Origin: an uncultured Colwellia sp.
Lineage (GTDB): Bacteria; Pseudomonadota; Gammaproteobacteria; Enterobacterales; Alteromonadaceae
NCBI GenBank assembly: GCA_913062815.1
Contig: CAJXWZ010000017.1
Span: 1 to 64,000, forward strand
Reading direction: 5' to 3'
DNA length: 64,000 nucleotides
The stretch's first letter is position 1. The number at the start of each line of letters is the position of its first letter. This document shows, one piece after another, positions 57,682 to 64,000 of the stretch. The position numbers and the translations under genes were made by a program. The notes under the pieces are model-generated. The model was given only the letters and a program-made list of their open reading frames with translations, had not been told where the DNA came from and did not search any database.

Positions 57682-58230
57682 TTAGAAATTTGCAGGTGTT
57701 GTTGCGCTGATAATCTTACAGACTTTTTTGAACGGATTTCTAAAGCGATGCTGTTTATTATTATCAAAATAATAACTATCGCCTTTACTTAATACAAAGA
57801 CTTCATTGCCGACAGTTAGCTCAATTTTTCCTTCTAAAATATAACCACCTTCTTCAGCATCATTTTCTAGCATCTCAGTGCCAGTGTCTGCTTCAGAGGG
57901 ATAGGTTTCTACCAGAAAGGTCAATTGCCTATTAGGGAAGGCTTTACCAACTAAGTGCATTTGCACATCATCAGTGCCAATATTTACTAATTCATCAGGA
58001 GAATAAGTTATTTGTTGAGAAAGTTCAGACTCTTCTACTTCAGCGAAAAAATCCACTAGTGAAATAGGAATACCGTTAAGCACTTTCTTGAGTGAACTGA
58101 TTGAAGGGCTGACACTATTTTTTTCAATCATTGAAATTGTACTGTTAGTGACTCCTGCTCTTTTGGCTAATTCACGTTGCGACAAATTATTCAAAAGTCG
58201 TACAGTTTTTAGTCGGGCACCTACGTCCAA
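57682..58230 (-). CDS. puuR: XRE-cupin transcriptional regulator, PuuR-like
   Basis: 182 residues, length near E. coli PuuR (185). N-terminal helix-turn-helix (LSQRELAKRAGVTNSTISMI, about 15-35) and C-terminal cupin (GGYILEGKIELTV; HRFRNPFKKVCKIISATTP) that binds the effector. PuuR represses the putrescine pathway and is relieved by putrescine. The start is TTG with AAGGATAT upstream. Divergent from a PuuB-type oxidase across a region with two PuuR-like motifs, so autoregulation is likely. Confidence 0.88.
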   Translation of the reverse strand: MDVGARLKTVRLLNNLSQRELAKRAGVTNSTISMIEKNSVSPSISSLKKVLNGIPISLVDFFAEVEESELSQQITYSPDELVNIGTDDVQMHLVGKAFPNRQLTFLVETYPSEADTGTEMLENDAEEGGYILEGKIELTVGNEVFVLSKGDSYYFDNNKQHRFRNPFKKVCKIISATTPANF

Positions 58231-58302
58231 ATCAATATCCTTAAAAAGTATTTGCTAGCTAATTAACGTCAATATATCTGTGTAAGGTAAATAAAGCAAT
58301 TG

Positions 58303-58363
58303 TGTTCAATATTTTGTTCATTTGGCTAGACATTTGTATGAAATTTGTTATTGTTGTTCGATA
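58303..58363. promoter_or_regulatory. PuuR-like motifs between puuR and the second PuuB-type gene
   Basis: GTTCAATAT (reverse complement of ATATTGAAC) at 58303-58311, followed by a further TTGTTCAT, and GTTCGATAT (one mismatch) at 58355-58363. Read on the reverse strand the first gives AAAATATTGAACA, close to the remembered E. coli PuuR box. Confidence 0.55.
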
Positions 58364-58403
58364 TAATTTACATTTGAGTGTTATATTTTACAAGGAAATA
58401 TTG

Positions 58404-59696
58404 ATGTCCGCAATTCATACTGACAGTTATCCAGATTCTTATTACTTCTCAACCATAAATGATACGCAGGAATATCCGCAATTGTCTGAATCTATTGAGG
58501 CGGATGTTTGCATTGTTGGTGGTGGTTTTAGTGGTATTGCCAGTGCGGTTGAATTAGCTGAACGTGGTTTAAACGTTGTGGTGCTAGAAGCGAAAAAAAT
58601 AGCATGGGGAGCATCAGGTCGAAATGGCGGGCAAATGATTCGAGGAATAGGGCATGACTTATCTGTTTTTAAAAAGCAAATAGGTCAAGAAGGCATCGAT
58701 GCTATTAGCCAAATGGGTTTTGAAGCTAATCAAGTGGTTATTGATCGCGTTAAAAAATATAACATCGAATGTGACTTAACCATGGGCTATTGTGATTTAG
58801 CGACACGAACTAAAGATATGCGTGCCTTAGAGCAAGATTATGAATTATTGGCACAAGGTAGTTATGGTGAAAAAGTAAAATTACTTGATCAAAATCAGTT
58901 ACATCAGCAAGTCGTAGGCTCAAATAGCTTCATTGGCGGTCTTGAAGATTCAGGCAGTGGTCATTTGCATCCATTAAACTTGTGCTTAGGTGAAGCTACT
59001 GTTGCACAACAATTAGGTGTACAGATATTTGAGCGCTCTAAAGTAATAAAAATAGATAAAGGTGAAACCGTAGTTGTTCACACCGAAGATGGACAAGTTA
59101 AAGCTAAACAATTGATATTGGCAGGTAATGCTTATTTAGAAAATTTGGTACCTAAAATTTCTGGGAAAATACTACCTGCAGGTAGTTATATTATTGCAAC
59201 AGAGCAACTGCCAGAAGATGTTTATCAAGCTATTTTACCGAATAATCATGCGGTTTGTGATATGAAAATAGACTTAGATTATTTTCGCTTGTCGGCGGAT
59301 AAACGCTTACTTTTTGGTGGTATGTGTAATTATTCAGGTCGGAATCCTAAAGATATTAAAGCGGCACTTCATCCAAAAATGCTTAGTGTTTTTCCTAAGT
59401 TAGCAGGCATTAATATAGATTATCAGTGGGGAGGAATGATAGGTATTGGCGCCAATCGTTTGCCACAAATTGGTCGCTTAACGCCAAACATCTATTATGC
59501 CCAGGCCTACTCAGGTCATGGTGTTAATGTTACTCATATGGCGGCAAAGCTATTAGCAGAGGCAATAAGTGGAGACTCTAAGGGGATTAATCATTTTAAT
59601 GCCGTAAAACATATAACCTTTCCAGGCGGAAAATATATGCGTTCGCCATTACTTGCTTTAGGCATGATGTACCACAAAATGTTAGATGCTTTTTAA
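58404..59696 (+). CDS. FAD-dependent oxidase, PuuB-like (second copy)
   Basis: 430 residues from ATG 58404 with AAGGAAA 8 bp upstream; the frame also extends upstream through the operator region. Same layout and length as the oxidase at 51760: YPDSYYFST, VVGGGFSGIASAVEL, WGASGRNGGQMIRG and GHGVNVTHMAAKLLAEAISG. The two are paralogues that probably differ in substrate. Followed after 63 bp by an amidohydrolase. Confidence 0.85.
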   Translation: MSAIHTDSYPDSYYFSTINDTQEYPQLSESIEADVCIVGGGFSGIASAVELAERGLNVVVLEAKKIAWGASGRNGGQMIRGIGHDLSVFKKQIGQEGIDAISQMGFEANQVVIDRVKKYNIECDLTMGYCDLATRTKDMRALEQDYELLAQGSYGEKVKLLDQNQLHQQVVGSNSFIGGLEDSGSGHLHPLNLCLGEATVAQQLGVQIFERSKVIKIDKGETVVVHTEDGQVKAKQLILAGNAYLENLVPKISGKILPAGSYIIATEQLPEDVYQAILPNNHAVCDMKIDLDYFRLSADKRLLFGGMCNYSGRNPKDIKAALHPKMLSVFPKLAGINIDYQWGGMIGIGANRLPQIGRLTPNIYYAQAYSGHGVNVTHMAAKLLAEAISGDSKGINHFNAVKHITFPGGKYMRSPLLALGMMYHKMLDAF

Positions 59697-59759
59697 TTAA
59701 CTTTAAAAACACATCATTTCTTAAAAAATAGTAACTATAAAAAAAATAAAGAGCACATC

Positions 59760-61496
59760 ATGAAAAAATATCAATCTATCGTCACTACCATTTTACTTAC
59801 CTTATTCTTATTATCATGTACAAAATCAGAGTTACCGAAAAGTGCCGATTTAATATTATTTAATGGAGTGGTTTATACGGTAAATGAACAACAGCCTTGG
59901 GCTGAAGCAGTCGCTATTAAAAACGGTAATATTATTGCTGTTGGTAGCACCAAAGAAATACAGCAATGGCGTGGAGAAAATACTAAACAGCAAGACCTTA
60001 CAGGAAAAATGCTATTGCCCGGATTCATTGATTCTCATGCTCATCCTGTTATGGGTGGTGCTTATGTGCGAAGTTTGTCATTAGATAGTTTTGCGACTCC
60101 TAAGCATTGGTTTAATCAAATCAGTGATTACGCAAAACAAAACCCAAAAATGAAAGTGCTTTTTGGTTATGGTTTTCTTGCTAGTGCTTTTGGCTCTCAA
60201 GGCCCAACGAGTGCAATGCTAGATAAAATTGTAGACGACCGTCCTGTTTATCTTATGGATGAAGGTTTTCATGGTGCATGGGCAAATACCGAAGCCATGA
60301 AGTTGCTGGGGGTCAATAAAGAAACAACGGATCCTGAGCCAGGTTTTAGTTATTACAAGCGTGATCAGCAAGGTAACCCAACAGGGTACTTATTAGAAGG
60401 CACGGCAACGGCCGCTATCGATAAACTGGATATTATTACCGCCGATAGTGTTGCGCAGGGAACGAGTGATGTTATCGATATTATGAACAGTTTTGGCATT
60501 ACCGCCGTTTTTGATGCCGGAGCGCTTGATGTTGATGCGTTGCAATTAACCGTATTAGATAAAATATCAAAACAAGGAAATATGACCATTCGAATGGTGG
60601 CTTCTCACATGATAGGTACCAGTGAAGCAGCAAAAGATGCCTTAGCTATTGCCATTCAAAAAAGAGCGATCAGTAAACACGATATGTACCATATAAATAC
60701 CTTAAAAATAATGAATGACGGTACCATTGAAGGTAAAACAGCCGGAATGTTTGAAGACTATCAAGGTGAGCCAGGTAATAAAGGCGTCAATGTTTTTAGT
60801 CAGAAACAAATGAATACACTTATCTCGCAAGCGAGCCATGAAAATATGGATGTACATATTCATGCCTTGGGTGAGCGAGCCATTTCTGAAACATTAAATG
60901 CCATTGAATTAGTGAGAAGCGATGCGGATCATGATTCAAGTTCCAGTCGCTATACCATTTGCCATATTCAAGTAATGACTGATGATGATATAAAACGCTT
61001 TGCGCAGTTAAATGTTATCGCCCAAAGCACGCCGTTGTGGGCTTCGTATGATGAGTTTGGTAAAGCTTTTGTTAGTGATGACCAATTCAATCGCTACTTT
61101 CGTTTTAACAGTCTTAAAGAAGCAGGGGTGAAAATGTCTTTTGGCAGTGATTTCCCTGCAACAGGCGCAGGTACATTAGGTATGTCGCCCATTTTTAATA
61201 TGGAAATAGGTCGTACAAGGCAGACACCAGATCAAGAAAATGCCCCAATTCAACCGGGAAAAAATGAACGGATTGATATCGCTACGCTTATTAAAGGTTA
61301 CACCCTTGATGGTGCTTACCAGCTACATATGGAAGACAAAATAGGCTCGCTTGAAGTAGGAAAAAAAGCAGACTTTGTTGTGCTTGATAAAAACCTATTT
61401 GAAGTTGATAAATACGAAATTCATGAGGTGCAGGTTTTGCAAACCATATTAGGTGGTAAAACCATTTATAGACAAGCAGAGTCACTGGCTAAGTAA
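59760..61496 (+). CDS. Amidohydrolase family lipoprotein (YtcJ-like)
   Basis: 578 residues. The lipobox LLSC at Cys20 marks lipid anchoring. Metal ligands: SHAHPVMG, IHALGERA and SDFPATG, typical of amidohydrolase family 3 (YtcJ/NfdA group) that deformylates or deacylates N-substituted amides. Extracytoplasmic location suggests a role in releasing amines from acylated forms before uptake; that is inference. Follows the PuuB-type gene and precedes DUF3422 in the same orientation. Confidence 0.8.
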   Translation: MKKYQSIVTTILLTLFLLSCTKSELPKSADLILFNGVVYTVNEQQPWAEAVAIKNGNIIAVGSTKEIQQWRGENTKQQDLTGKMLLPGFIDSHAHPVMGGAYVRSLSLDSFATPKHWFNQISDYAKQNPKMKVLFGYGFLASAFGSQGPTSAMLDKIVDDRPVYLMDEGFHGAWANTEAMKLLGVNKETTDPEPGFSYYKRDQQGNPTGYLLEGTATAAIDKLDIITADSVAQGTSDVIDIMNSFGITAVFDAGALDVDALQLTVLDKISKQGNMTIRMVASHMIGTSEAAKDALAIAIQKRAISKHDMYHINTLKIMNDGTIEGKTAGMFEDYQGEPGNKGVNVFSQKQMNTLISQASHENMDVHIHALGERAISETLNAIELVRSDADHDSSSSRYTICHIQVMTDDDIKRFAQLNVIAQSTPLWASYDEFGKAFVSDDQFNRYFRFNSLKEAGVKMSFGSDFPATGAGTLGMSPIFNMEIGRTRQTPDQENAPIQPGKNERIDIATLIKGYTLDGAYQLHMEDKIGSLEVGKKADFVVLDKNLFEVDKYEIHEVQVLQTILGGKTIYRQAESLAK

Positions 61497-61563
61497 TATT
61501 TAACCTAACTTGCTAGAACTTAATACTATTAGTAAATAAATAACCGTTATAGAGGAAGAAAAC

Positions 61564-62916
61564 ATGCCAATCATTGAAGCTTCTATAGCGAATAATATTA
61601 CCGAACGTTCGAGCGTAATTGAAACGCCGATATTAACTAAAATGGCGATCCATCCGTTACGTGAAAAACTCTACAACGAGTTGCACAATCGTCCTTTTCA
61701 GTCGATATCAAATCCTGCTCAAATCACCCATATTGCGATTCAACACGATGGAGAACTAAAACAAGCTGAGCATCAGTTTTTAGCTTTATTATGTAACCGA
61801 TTCCAAGTAAATACACCCGCTGAAACCATGCCCTGTTTCTATCAAAACTTCGGGTTATTTAGTTTGCGATGGGAGCGACATATGGAATATTCAACTTATA
61901 CCATTATTCATGAAGCGCCATTAACGAATCAACCCTTTATTAAAAATGCTATTGACTATGTGCCAAGTGATTGGCTTGAACATTTGCCCGGAGAAGTTGT
62001 TGCAGCATTGCATATCGTTGTTGAGGCTAAAGTTAGTGAACAAGATAAAGATATCAGTCATTACTTCGATAGTATGCGTCTTACGGCAAGCTCTCCTTAT
62101 CATGGTTTAGCGCAGGTTTGGACATCTTATAAATTACATAGCGATGGTTTTGGCCGATTTTTAGTCTTTGAAAAAACGCTATCTGCGGAACAGTTAGGGC
62201 GATTAATACAACAACTATTGCAACTTGATACTTACCGCCTGATGGCAACATTAGGTTTACCGTTAGCGCAAGCCATTAATAGCGAGCTAAGTCAGCTAGA
62301 TTTACAGTTAAAGCAAGTCACCGCTTGTATCGCGCAAGACAATACCCGTGATGATGGAGCACTGCTTGCGCAAGTATCAGCTATTGCCGCCAAAGTAGAA
62401 GATTTTCGCAGTCAAAGCAATTATCGTTTTTCTGCCACCAATGCTTATTATGATGTGGTATTACAGCGAATGGATGAACTTAAAGAGCATGAAATTTCAG
62501 GTCATATGACATTGCAGGAATTTCTTATGCGCAGAATAACTCCCGCAGTAAAAACCTGCCGAACAGCGGCCAATCACTTAGAAGATATTTCACGTCGAGT
62601 CAGTCGTGCAAGTGACTTATTAAGAACCCGTGTGGAAATGATGCTGCAAGAACAAAATCAAAAACTGCTTAAATCAATGAACCGTCGTGCGCATGTACAA
62701 ATGCGTTTGCAACAAACGGTTGAAGGCCTTTCTGTTGCTGCAATTAGCTATTATGGTATTCAGTTATTTGAAACGGCCTTAAACTCATTTAGCGCTTTTG
62801 GCGTAAAAATTAACCATGAACTTGTCACCGGTATCGCAGTGCCGATAGTCGTCGTGGGTGTATTTCTTGGTACAAGACTTATTCATCGAAAATTAATGAG
62901 GAATATTGATGAATAG
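61564..62916 (+). CDS. DUF3422 family membrane-anchored protein
   Basis: 450 residues: soluble N-terminal domain starting IHPLREKLYNELHNRPFQ, a long helical section about 220-380 with coiled-coil character, and two C-terminal membrane segments about 385-408 and 420-443 ending in a basic tail. AGAGGAAGA lies upstream. DUF3422 proteins are widespread and functionally undescribed. It may be co-transcribed with the amidohydrolase, 67 bp away. Confidence 0.8.
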   Translation: MPIIEASIANNITERSSVIETPILTKMAIHPLREKLYNELHNRPFQSISNPAQITHIAIQHDGELKQAEHQFLALLCNRFQVNTPAETMPCFYQNFGLFSLRWERHMEYSTYTIIHEAPLTNQPFIKNAIDYVPSDWLEHLPGEVVAALHIVVEAKVSEQDKDISHYFDSMRLTASSPYHGLAQVWTSYKLHSDGFGRFLVFEKTLSAEQLGRLIQQLLQLDTYRLMATLGLPLAQAINSELSQLDLQLKQVTACIAQDNTRDDGALLAQVSAIAAKVEDFRSQSNYRFSATNAYYDVVLQRMDELKEHEISGHMTLQEFLMRRITPAVKTCRTAANHLEDISRRVSRASDLLRTRVEMMLQEQNQKLLKSMNRRAHVQMRLQQTVEGLSVAAISYYGIQLFETALNSFSAFGVKINHELVTGIAVPIVVVGVFLGTRLIHRKLMRNIDE

Positions 62917-62973
62917 GTTTTGGAATTACCCATTTTCAAGAGTTTACTAAGCCACTGCAGTTTCAAATAGTAG

Positions 62974-63114
62974 TTATTGATTCTCTAGTATTTCACGTAG
63001 TTCAGCTACTTCAATTCTTATATCAAAGTTACGCGAAAATGAGTACGATGCATAATCAAACTTTGTTGACCCTAGAGGTTTGTCATCTACTAACGTTACG
63101 TGTTTCTCTTCCAT
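62974..63114 (-). CDS. Small protein, 46 residues
   Basis: Complete reverse ORF from ATG (63112-63114) to TAA (62974-62976). The protein begins MEEKHVTLVDDKPLGSTKF and ends EVAELREILENQ, a mixed beta-alpha charged sequence without membrane segment. No strong ribosome-binding site upstream. Composition is protein-like and unlike random AT-rich DNA. Function unknown. It lies in the gap between DUF3422 and the SMR transporter. Confidence 0.5.
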   Translation of the reverse strand: MEEKHVTLVDDKPLGSTKFDYASYSFSRNFDIRIEVAELREILENQ

Positions 63115-63305
63115 TTTATGCCTTATTATCAACAGCTAAGCAATGCCATTTACAAACCATTTTGTTAAGTAAATATTTTATAAATTTGCACTGCTTGTAT
63201 TGGCTTAATTAGTAAATATAGTGATGTTTCTAGGGAATCATTTATTAGTTATAGCCATAAAGAAGGAATATTTAAGCTGTATTATAAGGTAAAGTGAGGT
63301 TGGCG

Positions 63306-63635
63306 TTAAACCGTCTTAGAAAATAAATGAATAACAACAACACCTGCGATAATTAGGCTCATACCAATTATCGCGGGGAGGTCTGGGGTTTGTTGGTAAA
63401 GAAAGATGCCTGTGATGGCGACTAACACAATACCAACACCCGACCAAATAGCATATGTAATGCCAACAGGTAATGTTCTTAGCACCAGCATCATAAAGTA
63501 AAATGACACCACATAACCGATAATTACGAATAAGCTAGGCCAAAATCTTGTGAACTCTTCTGCTGATTTTAACGCACTGGTTGCAATTACTTCAGTGATA
63601 ATCGCAACCAGTAAATACCAATAATTTAGTGGCAT
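63306..63635 (-). CDS. Small multidrug resistance (SMR) family transporter
   Basis: 109 residues with four transmembrane helices. The conserved membrane Glu15 (AIITEVIATSALK) matches Glu14 of EmrE; GITYAIWSGVGIVLV and the C-terminal GVVVIHLF are typical. SMR proteins export quaternary cations and polyamines (spermidine by MdtJI), which fits the neighbouring amine island. Its start overlaps the stop of the next gene by one base. Confidence 0.88.
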   Translation of the reverse strand: MPLNYWYLLVAIITEVIATSALKSAEEFTRFWPSLFVIIGYVVSFYFMMLVLRTLPVGITYAIWSGVGIVLVAITGIFLYQQTPDLPAIIGMSLIIAGVVVIHLFSKTV

Positions 63636-64000
63636 TATATCTGACTGCTTTTTCTATTTCGTTCAGCGACTTCGGCTTGCCATTCGAACATATTCATTTC
63701 AATTAAGACAAAGGCAACTATCCATAAAAAAGCATCCCAGAATTCAAGAAAATTACCGGTTACTCCCCAGTAAACAGCCGCCATAAAAAGCACACTGTAA
63801 ACTGTTATTTTTACAAAACGATTATACTTATTCCAAAGCTTACTCGAAATGTTACCCAGTTGAGTATGGACATCGACTTCTAACATTAATACCACAGTTA
63901 CCCATGCGGAAGCGTTAATAACGTCAACCCAAGCTAGCCCGTTTGTATTTGAAAGTGATTTAGCATTAGTAATGATTTTATATTTTTCATGGGAAAAAAA
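63635..64000 (-). CDS. Membrane protein, paralogue of the one at 50809 (5' part outside window)
   Basis: The reverse frame is open to the window edge, so the start lies beyond 64000; the first ATG at 63895 is internal. Visible are a helix around ASAWVTVVLMLEVDVHTQLG and a C-terminal pair (ITVYSVLFMAAVYWGV, FWDAFLWIVAFVLIEMNMFE). It aligns with the C-terminal half of the gene at 50809 (YWG, FLxFxDAFLW, IEMNxFxW). Coupled to the SMR transporter. Confidence 0.8.
   Translation of the reverse strand, partial: FFSHEKYKIITNAKSLSNTNGLAWVDVINASAWVTVVLMLEVDVHTQLGNISSKLWNKYNRFVKITVYSVLFMAAVYWGVTGNFLEFWDAFLWIVAFVLIEMNMFEWQAEVAERNRKSSQI

Overview
The window is chromosomal DNA of an AT-rich marine gammaproteobacterium, most likely Alteromonadales and close to Colwellia or Thalassotalea. 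The reasons are the ftsY-ftsE-ftsX-rpoH block, E. coli-like AhpC, AhpF, OxyR, GorA, FtnA, PrlC and RsmJ proteins, many TonB-dependent receptors and orphan periplasmic binding proteins, and frequent TTG/GTG starts. No rRNA, tRNA, CRISPR array, prophage or intact insertion sequence was seen. Identifications come from reading motifs and recalling families; no database search was possible.

Layout. 1-4100: the 3' part of ftsY (with an in-frame Pro-Glu hexanucleotide repeat), a 216-bp inverted-repeat-bounded element starting at its stop codon, ftsEX and rpoH. 4100-8490: a binding protein, a candidate 58-residue membrane peptide, and oxyR divergent from ahpC-ahpF. 8500-18900: a TonB-dependent receptor, binding proteins, a MipA/OmpV-DUF3019-response regulator-histidine kinase operon, a lipoprotein serine hydrolase and an adenine/adenosine deaminase. 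18900-25600: an overlooked 56-residue gene, a decayed small gene, an epoxide-hydrolase-like enzyme with a class II aldolase and a divergent Crp-type regulator, an apparently secreted HIT protein, a Tat-exported LD-carboxypeptidase and an isolated flagellin. 25600-29600: a LysR-controlled GST/NTF2/FrnE/tautomerase/DMT operon and a transposase relic. 29600-43500: ferritin with a flavoprotein, truncated hemoglobin with a hybrid kinase, a tag-rsmJ-prlC group, a 1524-residue propeller-GGDEF-EAL sensor, and gorA.

43500-62900 is the accessory core: an amine (probably polyamine) catabolic island. It opens with two decayed genes, a LysR regulator and an omega-amino-acid aminotransferase. It then carries a bicupin, an ALDH10-like aldehyde dehydrogenase, three FAD amine oxidases (two of PuuB type), PuuC, a type III CoA-transferase, two hydrolases, a very acidic TonB-dependent receptor, a PuuR-type regulator and a DUF3422 protein. 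No glutamyl-polyamine synthetase (PuuA) or hydrolase (PuuD) is present. A 9-base motif, ATATTGAAC, recurs in three intergenic regions of the island, including both sides of the PuuR-type gene, and is a good candidate operator. Inferred flow: a cationic amine crosses the outer membrane through the acidic receptor, is deaminated by the FAD enzymes, the aldehyde is oxidised by the two dehydrogenases, and the acid may be activated by the CoA-transferase. The window ends with a 46-residue gene, an SMR transporter, and a second copy of a membrane protein family also found inside the island.
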